Source: an uncultured Lachnospiraceae bacterium
GTDB taxonomy: Bacteria; Bacillota_A; Clostridia; Lachnospirales; Lachnospiraceae
Reading direction: 5' to 3'
Assembly (NCBI GenBank): GCA_947175285.1
Contig: CAMWMM010000326.1
Location: forward strand, 1-6,087
DNA: 6,087 bases
This document shows positions 1 through 5,180 of this stretch, one piece after another (position 1 is the first letter of the stretch; each line of letters starts with the position of its first letter). The notes below the pieces were generated by a model, which was not told the DNA's origin, did not search any database, and saw only the letters and a program-made list of their open reading frames with translations. The position numbers were made by a program, and so were the translations under genes.

Positions 1-39
1 CATATATAAGAATCGAGATTTGTTTTAATTTGTAACGAT

Positions 40-68
40 ATTGTAGCATGAAAATGTTTGGAATGCAA
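40..68 (-). promoter_or_regulatory. Possible leftward promoter leaving the window
   Basis: On the minus strand, TTGCAT (63-68) and TACAAT (40-45) are separated by 17 nt, and a TGC just before the -10 gives an extended -10. It would fire leftward into sequence outside the window, downstream of the AraC gene. The -35 matches the consensus at only three positions, so the call rests on the -10 and the spacing. If real, the gene to the left is transcribed separately from the regulator and is a candidate target of it. Confidence 0.4.
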
Positions 69-102
69 GATAAAAAAGACAAAAGTATAAACGTAATTTC
101 GT

Positions 103-939
103 TCACATACTCTTCCGAAACCGCAGCGGTGTAATTCCTACATGGCGCTTAAAGCAGTCGCTGAAGTAAGCGCTGCTGGAGAATCCTGACTTATCGGCAA
201 TTTCCGACATGGTCATTTTTGTGTTTACAAGCAGTTTTTGTGCATACAATATTTTTTCATTTAAAATAAAGACAGAGTACGGCGTATGTAGTTGGTTAAT
301 GAATACTTTCGACAGATAGGATGCTGAAACATGGATATGTTCAGCGGTATCCGGAAGCGAAGGACTCTCGTTTAAGTGTGATTTTACATACGCTATCGCA
401 TTTGTAAGGCATTTTTGCTTTATATTGGAATTCGGAAGTCTTAAAGCACCTTTTTTAGAGCGCTCGTTTAAAAATATCAGAATCAGTTTGTGCAGTAAGC
501 CTTTTAAAATAATCTCAGAATGTTTATTATAAGCGTTCCATTCCTTTTCTATCTCATTCATAATACAGAGAACTTTTTCCTGTGTGTTTTTTTCTAAATG
601 AATAGCCGATTGCTTACCGATGAGTTCATCAAAACTGTCAACATTCATAATTTCCAGTAAATCAGATATCATATGGTCTGTAAATTTTATCAGAATGCAT
701 TCACGCGGTTTATCGGATACGCTGGAGGAGCGGGAATACCTGTTTTTGAGTGCAAAATCCATATCGCCTTCACGCTGAATAAAAATACCGTCAGGAGAGT
801 AGACAAGATTCTCACCGCTTATCAGATAAGAGAGACCATAAAAATCCGTATAGGCTTCTGCTGATGCCATTTCAAAACATGGCGGACGATGCACATGGGC
901 ATAATTGAAGTTGTATCCGGCTTTTAAGGGAAGCGGCAT
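103..939 (-). CDS. AraC-family transcriptional regulator
   Basis: This is a 278-residue cytoplasmic DNA-binding regulator. The N-terminal part (about residues 1-160) looks like a cupin-type ligand-sensing region and contains HVHRPP near residues 15-20. The C-terminal domain (about 177-278) is a typical AraC double helix-turn-helix: first HTH around 195-225 (AEHIHVSASYLSKVF), second around 243-275 (MSEIADKSGFSSSAYFSDCF, then GITPLRFRK). The total length is normal for the family. I chose the ATG at 939 because AGGAGG lies 8 nt upstream of it and a good promoter sits just behind; the frame stays open to 1107, but those extra 56 codons would cover the promoter. The ligand is not evident. The gene diverges from lspA. 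Targets could be the sugar operon, a gene to the left, or itself; the family commonly controls carbohydrate genes, but linkage here is inference only. Confidence 0.9.
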   Translation of the reverse strand: MPLPLKAGYNFNYAHVHRPPCFEMASAEAYTDFYGLSYLISGENLVYSPDGIFIQREGDMDFALKNRYSRSSSVSDKPRECILIKFTDHMISDLLEIMNVDSFDELIGKQSAIHLEKNTQEKVLCIMNEIEKEWNAYNKHSEIILKGLLHKLILIFLNERSKKGALRLPNSNIKQKCLTNAIAYVKSHLNESPSLPDTAEHIHVSASYLSKVFINQLHTPYSVFILNEKILYAQKLLVNTKMTMSEIADKSGFSSSAYFSDCFKRHVGITPLRFRKSM

Positions 940-973
940 AATGTTTTCCTCCTTTTCCTCTGTTTTCGCGTCA

Positions 974-1002
974 AGTATACCATAATAAAAAAGAGCGGTA
1001 AA
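974..1002 (-). promoter_or_regulatory. Promoter of the AraC-family regulator gene
   Basis: On the minus strand TTTACC (997-1002) and TATACT (974-979) are exactly 17 nt apart, with a TGG directly before the -10 (extended -10). Predicted start is near 967, giving a leader of about 28 nt that contains the AGGAGG site. This supports translation from 939 and excludes the longer reading frame. Confidence 0.65.
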
Positions 1003-1062
1003 TGTCTGAAATCTAAAAAATGAAATAAGAGAAGCTTTAATCTGCTTGAATGTTATGTTTTG

Positions 1063-1071
1063 TGGTATAAT
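1063..1071 (+). promoter_or_regulatory. Extended -10 promoter of lspA
   Basis: TGGTATAAT (1063-1071) is a perfect extended -10 element. At 17-nt spacing the -35 is poor (TGCTTG, 1043-1048), which fits extended -10 promoters. The predicted start, near 1078, lies inside the left arm of the dyad at 1073-1096. The leader to the lspA start codon would be about 50 nt. Confidence 0.6.
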
Positions 1072-1072
1072 A

Positions 1073-1096
1073 AACGCAGGCTTAGCAGCCTGCGTT
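1073..1096 (+). repeat. Perfect 10-bp inverted repeat at the lspA transcription start
   Basis: AACGCAGGCT (1073-1082) and AGCCTGCGTT (1087-1096) are perfect complements around a 4-nt loop (TAGC). The dyad begins one base after the -10. It could be a repressor operator or a 5'-end hairpin in the lspA mRNA. A smaller overlapping dyad, TGCGT-T-ACGCA (1091-1101), shares its right arm. No T-tract follows in the + direction, so it is not a terminator. Confidence 0.7.
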
Positions 1097-1128
1097 ACGC
1101 AAGCCAAAAAACTACCGGAGGGATAGAT

Positions 1129-1578
1129 ATGATTTATGCTATTTTAGCGGCAGCAGTCTTTTTTCTGGATTTAGGGATTAAAAACCGGGTGGAAAGAAAA
1201 GGAACAGAGGGAGCGGAACAGGAGATAGGCGGCGGTATGCTGATTCTCAGAAAATACCATAATAAAGGCGCTTTTTTGAACGCAGGAGAGCATAAAAGAG
1301 GTCTGGTAGCTGTGGTTTCCGTTATTTTAACACTTGCGATGACGGTGCTTTTTCTTGTCACATTTAGTTTCAGAGGGAGCAGACTGTTAAAAGCAGGATT
1401 GTCTTTACTGTTAGGCGGCGCATACAGCAATACGTATGACAGGCTGCGCAGACATTATGTTGTAGACTATGTAAGTTTTCCGGTGAAAAATGAGATGATA
1501 AGACGAATTGTATTCAATATTTCGGATTTTTGCATTATGATAGGGGCATTGCTCATGGTAATCGGGAGCATAGCGTGA
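1129..1578 (+). CDS. lspA: Signal peptidase II (LspA-type), short divergent form
   Basis: This is a predicted 149-residue membrane aspartyl protease that would cleave lipoprotein signal peptides after lipidation. Hydrophobic segments lie at about residues 1-17, 57-79, 86-101 and 127-148, matching the four-helix LspA fold. Family key positions are present: Asp14, Asn101 and Asp104 in GGAYSNTYDR, and Asn130 and Asp133 in FNISD. Asp104 and Asp133 are the expected catalytic pair. HNKGAFLN (44-51) matches the family's N-x-GAAF region. Two changes stand out: GGAxGN reads GGAYSN, and the usual Ala in FNxAD is Ser132. The start at 1129 has GGAGG about 7 nt upstream; the open frame back to 1060 would include the promoter. 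The gene diverges from the AraC gene and ends in a strong terminator, so it is probably monocistronic. It may be a second, specialised copy. Confidence 0.8.
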   Translation: MIYAILAAAVFFLDLGIKNRVERKGTEGAEQEIGGGMLILRKYHNKGAFLNAGEHKRGLVAVVSVILTLAMTVLFLVTFSFRGSRLLKAGLSLLLGGAYSNTYDRLRRHYVVDYVSFPVKNEMIRRIVFNISDFCIMIGALLMVIGSIA

Positions 1579-1656
1579 GAAGAACTTCTAAAGCTTACAG
1601 CAAGGGCTGATTTCGCAAAGTCAGCATAGCTGACTTAGAAGTTCTAAGTCTCGCGC
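1573..1656 (+). repeat. Nested palindromic element overlapping the lspA stop codon
   Basis: GCGTGAGA (1573-1580, containing the lspA TGA) pairs with TCTCGCGC (1649-1656) with one G-U. After a 3-nt right-side bulge, AGAACTTCTAA (1581-1591) pairs perfectly with TTAGAAGTTCT (1635-1645). Together these make a stem of about 19 bp. The enclosed 43 nt hold small hairpins: CAGC/GCTG (1598-1609) and GTCAGC-ATA-GCTGAC (1620-1634), the latter extendable to 1618-1636 at the expense of the outer stem. A 19-nt palindrome, GACTTAGAAGTTCTAAGTC (1632-1650), competes with it. It may be a dispersed extragenic palindrome, a miniature inverted-repeat element, or an mRNA 3'-end structure. Confidence 0.6.
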
Positions 1657-1691
1657 AGAAGAATGCCTAAAGTATGGCATTCTTCTTTTTT
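1657..1691 (+). terminator. Intrinsic terminator of lspA
   Basis: AGAAGAATGCC (1657-1667) and GGCATTCTTCT (1676-1686) form a perfect 11-bp stem with an 8-nt loop, followed by a run of T residues at 1686-1691. The T-run touches the arcC stop codon on the other strand. It is one-directional: on the minus strand the hairpin is followed by GC-rich sequence, so arcC transcription is not obviously stopped here. Confidence 0.85.
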
Positions 1692-2626
1692 CACGCCGTA
1701 ATGACAGTTCCGCTCTTCCCTTTGACAGCATCGGCAGTAGATTTTATAGAAGTAATCAGGACGGTTCCTTCCGGATTGGCTTCCAGATAGGTAATTGCGG
1801 CTTCGATTTTAGGAAGCATAGTGCCTTTTTCAAATTCATTTTCGGCAATCAGCGTCTTGGCTTCCTGTATGTTCATGCGTTCTATCGGCGTTTGGTTTTC
1901 TTTGCCGAAATTCCGGTAAACAAAAGGAACGCTCGTTAAAATAATCAGTTCATCCACTTTTAAGTCTCCGGCGAGTTTTCCTGCAATAGCATCTTTTTCG
2001 ATGACAGCGGAAGCGCCTTTTAAAACATGATTCTGCTCAATGACGGGAATACCGCCGCCGCCGCAGGCAATAACGACCTGACCGGCATCTGCCAGAGTGC
2101 GGATAGCGTCAATTTCAACAATGTCGATTGGTTTGGGAGCGGCAACGACACGTCGGAATCCTTTGCCGGGTTCCTCGAGAACATAGTTGCCTTTTTTAAT
2201 TTCTGTCTCCGCATCCTCTTTAGACATATATCTGCCGATGACTTTCGTCGGCTCATAAAATGCTTCATCATAGGGGTCTACGGTCACTTGTGTCAGAATG
2301 GTGCTGACGGGTATGGAAATGCCGCGGCTGAGAAGCTCAGTACGCAGGGCATTCTGAATATCATATCCGACATATCCCTGACTCATGGCGGAGCAGACAC
2401 ACATAGGAGCGGGTGTGTAATCAATATAAATACGGCGCAGTTCGGTCATAGCTTTGTGAATCATGCTGACCTGTCTGCCGTTGCTGTGTGTAATGGTCAG
2501 TTGATAATCGGATTCCACGAGGTCTGCAAGCGCTTTTGCCGTGACTTTTACGGCATCCCACTGCTCTAATGTGGTGTAGCCCAATGCTTCATGTCCGAGA
2601 GATACGACGACTTTCTTTTTACTCAT
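1691..2626 (-). CDS. arcC: Carbamate kinase-like protein with altered loops
   Basis: This 311-residue protein has the usual carbamate kinase length. In the family the reaction is ADP + carbamoyl phosphate to ATP + carbamate in the cytoplasm, the last step of arginine deiminase, allantoin and related pathways. Retained landmarks are SAMSQGYVGY (79-88), TQVTVDPYDEAF (112-123), PTKVIG with Lys128, GGGGIPVIE (189-197), EKD with Lys211 and Asp212, NFG (239-241), TMLPK with Lys273, and GTVI near the end. Two normally invariant loops differ. LGGNALG reads LGHEALG (Gly to His12, Asn to Glu13), and HGNGPQVG reads HSNGRQVS (48, 51 and 54 changed). These loops contact the phosphoryl substrate, so the substrate or activity may differ. 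AAGGA lies about 6 nt before the start. No arcA or argF partner is in the window. The kinase fold is certain; the exact reaction is not. Confidence 0.85.
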   Translation of the reverse strand: MSKKKVVVSLGHEALGYTTLEQWDAVKVTAKALADLVESDYQLTITHSNGRQVSMIHKAMTELRRIYIDYTPAPMCVCSAMSQGYVGYDIQNALRTELLSRGISIPVSTILTQVTVDPYDEAFYEPTKVIGRYMSKEDAETEIKKGNYVLEEPGKGFRRVVAAPKPIDIVEIDAIRTLADAGQVVIACGGGGIPVIEQNHVLKGASAVIEKDAIAGKLAGDLKVDELIILTSVPFVYRNFGKENQTPIERMNIQEAKTLIAENEFEKGTMLPKIEAAITYLEANPEGTVLITSIKSTADAVKGKSGTVITA

Positions 2627-2662
2627 AAGATTCCTTTCTTTCTATGTAATTAAAAGTTATTA

Positions 2663-2682
2663 TTTCATCAAGTTTCATCAAG
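2663..2682. repeat. Tandem 10-bp direct repeat in the arcC leader
   Basis: TTTCATCAAG occurs twice back to back (2663-2672 and 2673-2682) with no mismatch. The second copy runs into the left arm of the neighbouring hairpin. Function unknown; it may be a binding site or simply slippage. Confidence 0.6.
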
Positions 2683-2701
2683 AATTGCTCTGCAATTCTT
2701 G
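2679..2701 (-). repeat. Hairpin 2 of the arcC leader
   Basis: CAAGAATTGC (2679-2688) and GCAATTCTTG (2692-2701) form a perfect 10-bp stem with a 3-nt loop. It abuts the other leader hairpin (2703-2726) with one base between. Neither strand shows a T-tract after it, so it is unlikely to be an intrinsic terminator. It would sit in the 5' untranslated region of the arcC mRNA. Confidence 0.65.
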
Positions 2702-2702
2702 T

Positions 2703-2726
2703 AACTCAAGCCCTTGGGCTTGAGTT
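2703..2726 (-). repeat. Perfect 11-bp inverted repeat at the arcC transcription start
   Basis: AACTCAAGCCC (2703-2713) and GGGCTTGAGTT (2716-2726) are perfect complements with two bases between. On the minus strand the dyad begins one base after the arcC -10, exactly as the lspA dyad does on the plus strand. It may be an operator or a 5'-end mRNA hairpin. Confidence 0.7.
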
Positions 2727-2727
2727 T

Positions 2728-2756
2728 ATTATATCAAAAGTGCCATGTTTTGTATA
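2728..2756 (-). promoter_or_regulatory. Promoter of arcC
   Basis: On the minus strand TATACA (2751-2756) and a perfect TATAAT (2728-2733) are 17 nt apart, with TGA before the -10 (extended -10). The predicted start near 2721 leaves a leader of about 95 nt containing both hairpins and the tandem repeat. Confidence 0.65.
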
Positions 2757-2859
2757 GATTTAAAAAATCAGAGATTTAGCCTGCAGGGGGAATTGTAAAA
2801 ACTGCTAAAACAGCGGAATCAAAGGCTCAGATATGGCTGTGAAAATAGACAAATTGCGG

Positions 2860-2888
2860 TTGACAGTTTTGGCGGCAATGGTTAATAT
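2860..2888 (+). promoter_or_regulatory. Strong sigma-A promoter upstream of xylB
   Basis: A perfect TTGACA (2860-2865) is followed after exactly 17 nt by TAATAT (2883-2888). Predicted start is near 2895, giving a leader of about 98 nt to the xylB start. Such a near-consensus promoter ahead of a sugar operon would be expected to be repressed when not needed. Confidence 0.65.
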
Positions 2889-2931
2889 TAATATAAGGTT
2901 TTATTTCTCGCGGATATGATATTTAGAATAT

Positions 2932-2960
2932 TTGTGAACGATGAGAAATTGTTTTATAAC
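2932..2960 (+). promoter_or_regulatory. Possible second xylB promoter with an overlapping cre-like site
   Basis: TTGTGA (2932-2937) and TATAAC (2955-2960) are 17 nt apart, a reasonable second promoter. Overlapping its -35, TGTGAACGATGAGA (2933-2946) matches 12 of 14 positions of the catabolite-responsive consensus TGWAANCGNTNWCA, with the central CG intact at 2939-2940. A CcpA-type repressor bound here would block this promoter and act as a roadblock to the stronger one upstream. This is pattern matching only. Confidence 0.3.
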
Positions 2961-2978
2961 ATATTATTTTATAGCATA
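2952..2978. repeat. Direct repeat TTTTATARCATA before the xylB start
   Basis: TTTTATAACATA (2952-2963) and TTTTATAGCATA (2967-2978) differ at one base and are offset by 15 bp. They lie between the promoters and the xylB ribosome binding site. Same-face direct repeats can be regulator half-sites, but the AT-rich composition makes chance likely. Confidence 0.35.
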
Positions 2979-2992
2979 GAAGGAGGTATAGC

Positions 2993-4462
2993 ATGCTGTA
3001 CATAGGTGTGGATTTAGGAACTTCGGCAGTAAAATTACTTTTAATGGATAGCAATGGGAAAATACAAAATATTGTTTCCAAAGAATATCCTCTGTATTTT
3101 CCGCACCCGGGCTGGTCGGAGCAAAAGCCGGAAGATTGGTATGAGCAGACCATGATTGGGATAAAAGAGCTGTTGAAGGATTTTGATAAAAGTCAGGTGG
3201 CAGGCATCAGTTTCGGCGGGCAGATGCACGGACTGGTGATACTGGATGAGAAAGATGAGGTCATTCGTCCTGCGATTTTATGGAATGACGGCAGAACAGC
3301 GAAAGAATGCGATTATTTAAACAATGTGATTGGAAAGAAAAAACTTTCCGAATATACGGCGAATATCTCCTTTACCGGATTTACGGCGCCTAAAATTCTC
3401 TGGGTAAAAAATGAAGAGCCCGAGAATTTTGCCAGAATACAAAAAATTATGCTGCCTAAGGACTATATCGCCTATAAATTAACAGGAGTTCATTGTACCG
3501 ATGTATCCGATGCCTCCGGAATGCTCGTTTTTGACGTGAAAAACCGCTGCTGGTCTAAGGAAATGTGCGATATCTGCGGTATTAGAGAAGAACAGCTTGC
3601 GAAGATTTATGAAAGCTATGAAACGGTTGGGACAGTACTTCCTGACATTGCAAAAGAACTGGGAATTCCCGAAAATGTCAAAGTTGCGGCAGGCGCGGGT
3701 GATAATGCGGCGGCAGCAGTAGGAACGGGAACGGTCGGAGACGGTATGTGCAATATCTCTCTCGGAACAAGCGGAACAATTTTCATTTCTTCTAATAAAT
3801 TCGGTGTTGATAAGTACAATGCGTTACATGCTTTTGCACATGCGGACGGACATTATCATCTGATGGGCTGTATGTTAAGCGCGGCTTCCTGCAATAAGTG
3901 GTGGATGGATGACATTATCGGCACGGATGACTACGCTGCACAGCAGAAAGAAATTACAAAGCTGGGTGAGAACCATGTTTATTTCCTGCCTTATTTAATG
4001 GGAGAGCGTTCCCCGCATAACAATCCGAATGCAAGAGGCACGTTTATCGGCATGACAATGGATACGACAAGGGCTGATATGACACAGGCGGTTCTTGAAG
4101 GCGTTGCCTTTGCCCTGCGTGATTCTTTCGAGGTGGCAAAGTCTCTGGGTATTCAGATAGACAGAACGAAAATCTGCGGCGGCGGCGCAAAGAGCCCACT
4201 TTGGAAGAAGATAATAGCAAATGTCCTGAATTTAAAAGTTGACGTTATAGAAAGCGAAGAAGGTCCTGCTATGGGAGGCGCAATGTTAGCGGCAGTTGCC
4301 TGCGGCGAGTACGCAGATGTGGAAGAAGCCGCCGCAAAGATTGTAAAGGTGGTTGATACGGTAGAACCCGAAGCGGCGCTGGTCGAAAAGTATGAGGCGC
4401 GCTATCAGCAGTTTAAGGAAATTTATCCGGCATGCAAGGCGCTTTTTGATAAACTGCTGTAA
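2993..4462 (+). CDS. xylB: Xylulokinase (FGGY family)
   Basis: This 489-residue cytoplasmic kinase would transfer phosphate from ATP to a ketopentose, in XylB D-xylulose to D-xylulose 5-phosphate, entry to the pentose phosphate pathway. Motifs in order: N-terminal phosphate-binding IGVDLGTSAVK (4-14), XylB signature GQMHG (76-80), ILWNDGRT (95-102), TGFTAPKILWV (128-138), LPKDYIAYKLTG (154-165), AAGAGDNAA with likely catalytic base Asp237, second phosphate loop SLGTSGTIF (256-264), HAFAHADG (279-286), GERSPHNN (337-344) and the adenosine-binding GGGAKSPLW (396-404). Length is normal and no key residue is missing. AGGAGG (2981-2986) lies 6 nt before the start. It is first in an operon with the DUF4867 and isomerase-like genes. 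XylB is the best fit, but other FGGY ketose specificities cannot be excluded because the isomerase partner is not XylA. Confidence 0.9.
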   Translation: MLYIGVDLGTSAVKLLLMDSNGKIQNIVSKEYPLYFPHPGWSEQKPEDWYEQTMIGIKELLKDFDKSQVAGISFGGQMHGLVILDEKDEVIRPAILWNDGRTAKECDYLNNVIGKKKLSEYTANISFTGFTAPKILWVKNEEPENFARIQKIMLPKDYIAYKLTGVHCTDVSDASGMLVFDVKNRCWSKEMCDICGIREEQLAKIYESYETVGTVLPDIAKELGIPENVKVAAGAGDNAAAAVGTGTVGDGMCNISLGTSGTIFISSNKFGVDKYNALHAFAHADGHYHLMGCMLSAASCNKWWMDDIIGTDDYAAQQKEITKLGENHVYFLPYLMGERSPHNNPNARGTFIGMTMDTTRADMTQAVLEGVAFALRDSFEVAKSLGIQIDRTKICGGGAKSPLWKKIIANVLNLKVDVIESEEGPAMGGAMLAAVACGEYADVEEAAAKIVKVVDTVEPEAALVEKYEARYQQFKEIYPACKALFDKLL

Positions 4463-4516
4463 AGTCTTGAGACTGCCCGGATGCAGAATAAAATGAAGAA
4501 AGGAATAGAGAATCGT

Positions 4517-5140
4517 ATGGAAATTAAAAAGATTACAGATGCGGCTTTCAGAAAATACGGCAGAGTAGTGCAGGGCATTGACTTCTCCGATTTAGTGGAA
4601 GCTATTAAGAGAGAGACTCCGCTGCCGGACGGCGTGGCATATGAACCGTCTATTGCAGCGTTAGAGGCAACAACAGCCGCAAAAGAATTGCAGAAGAGGA
4701 CTTACGGAGAACTTCCTATAGAAATCGGATACTGTAATGGGCATAACTATAAGTTAAATGCCATTGAATATCATAGAAGCTCCGAAATTAATGTAGCGGC
4801 GACGGATGCCGTGCTGATTGTCGGCATGCAGCAGGATATTACAGATGACTTTACCTATGATACCGCTAAAATGGAAGCTTTTTTAGTACCGGCAGGCACG
4901 GCGGTGGAACTTTATGCGACAACACTTCACTATGCACCGTGCAGCGCGGATGAGAATGGTTTTAAAGTGGGTATCGTTTTACCGGCGGGAACCAATTATC
5001 CTTTGGAAGAAAAGCATGAGGGATGGGAGGATGCTCTGATAACGGCTCAGAATAAGTGGCTGATAGGTCATCCGGAAGGCGGTCTGGATGCCGGAGCGCA
5101 TATTGGTCTGACAGGAAAAAATCTGGACATTAGAGAGTAG
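4517..5140 (+). CDS. DUF4867-type protein, possibly cupin-like
   Basis: This 207-residue soluble protein has no signal peptide or membrane segment. I recognise it as DUF4867, a family of unknown function common in Clostridia; this is from memory. The N-terminus (KKITDAAFRKYGRVVQ, 4-19) and the core (EYHRSSEIN, 84-92; AFLVPAGTAVELYATTLHYAPC, 121-142) resemble the layout of AllA-type ureidoglycolate lyase cupins. His76, Glu84, His86, Glu90 and His138 are plausible metal or substrate ligands. The start at 4517 gives the family-like MEIKKITD beginning, 54 nt after xylB, with AGGA about 12 nt upstream; upstream ATGs at 4481 and 4493 lack a Shine-Dalgarno. Position between a kinase and an isomerase-like enzyme suggests a sugar-related job such as isomerase, epimerase or lyase, but no activity can be assigned. 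Confidence 0.8.
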   Translation: MEIKKITDAAFRKYGRVVQGIDFSDLVEAIKRETPLPDGVAYEPSIAALEATTAAKELQKRTYGELPIEIGYCNGHNYKLNAIEYHRSSEINVAATDAVLIVGMQQDITDDFTYDTAKMEAFLVPAGTAVELYATTLHYAPCSADENGFKVGIVLPAGTNYPLEEKHEGWEDALITAQNKWLIGHPEGGLDAGAHIGLTGKNLDIRE

Positions 5141-5149
5141 AAAATTAAT

Positions 5150-5164
5150 ACCGGTAGAACCGGT
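5150..5164 (+). repeat. Small intercistronic hairpin ACCGGT-AGA-ACCGGT
   Basis: ACCGGT at 5150-5155 and 5159-5164 is its own reverse complement, so the pair forms a 6-bp stem with a 3-nt loop. It ends one base before the AAAGGAGG of the next gene. It might affect translation of, or protect, the downstream message. No T-tract follows, so it is not a terminator. Confidence 0.45.
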
Positions 5165-5180
5165 TAAAGGAGGATAATAT

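Larger units (their letters stand above)
2627..2992. other. 366-bp divergent intergenic region (arcC / xylB)
   Basis: No protein gene is supported here. From left to right it holds the arcC leader with a tandem 10-bp repeat and two hairpins, the arcC promoter, about 100 bp with no recognisable element (2757-2859), the xylB promoter, a possible catabolite-control site with a second promoter, and the xylB ribosome binding site. The two outward promoters are about 100 bp apart, far enough for independent control. Confidence 0.75.

Noticed and set aside
83..105. Terminator for the AraC-family gene
   Set aside because: AACG/CGTT just after the stop forms only a 4-bp stem; the T-rich stretch that follows is suggestive but not enough.
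673..864. 63-codon open frame antisense to the AraC-family gene
   Set aside because: No ribosome binding site and no protein-like features; fully inside a confident gene.
1046..1071. TTGAAT as -35 of the lspA promoter
   Set aside because: Spacing to TATAAT is only 14 nt; the extended -10 explains the promoter better.
940..1107. 56-codon N-terminal extension of the AraC-family protein
   Set aside because: It would span the regulator's own predicted promoter and Shine-Dalgarno; the start at 939 has AGGAGG at correct spacing.
1060..1128. Upstream in-frame start for lspA
   Set aside because: It lies on the -10 and dyad of the lspA promoter; the start at 1129 has a GGAGG and gives the expected hydrophobic N-terminus.
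2027..2569. 180-codon open frame antisense to arcC
   Set aside because: It mirrors the arcC coding frame, has no ribosome binding site and no recognisable domain. The other antisense frames over lspA, xylB, DUF4867 and the isomerase-like gene were dismissed for the same reason.
2619..2678. 19-residue leader ORF before arcC (MKLDEIITFNYIERKESYE), stop overlapping the arcC start
   Set aside because: No Shine-Dalgarno, and the sequence is dictated by the tandem repeat; possible but unsupported without conservation or ribosome data.
4463..4474. AGTCTTGAGACT as a terminator after xylB
   Set aside because: Stem of only 4-5 bp, no T-tract, and the next gene in the same direction starts 54 nt after xylB ends.
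4481..4516. 12-codon extension of the DUF4867 protein
   Set aside because: No Shine-Dalgarno before 4481 or 4493, and the charged extra residues precede the natural-looking MEIKKITD start.
1691..5140. Allantoin/ureidoglycolate pathway linking arcC and the AllA-like protein
   Set aside because: Tempting because both families occur in that pathway, but the genes are in divergent units, the DUF4867 protein sits among sugar genes, and no other allantoin gene is present.
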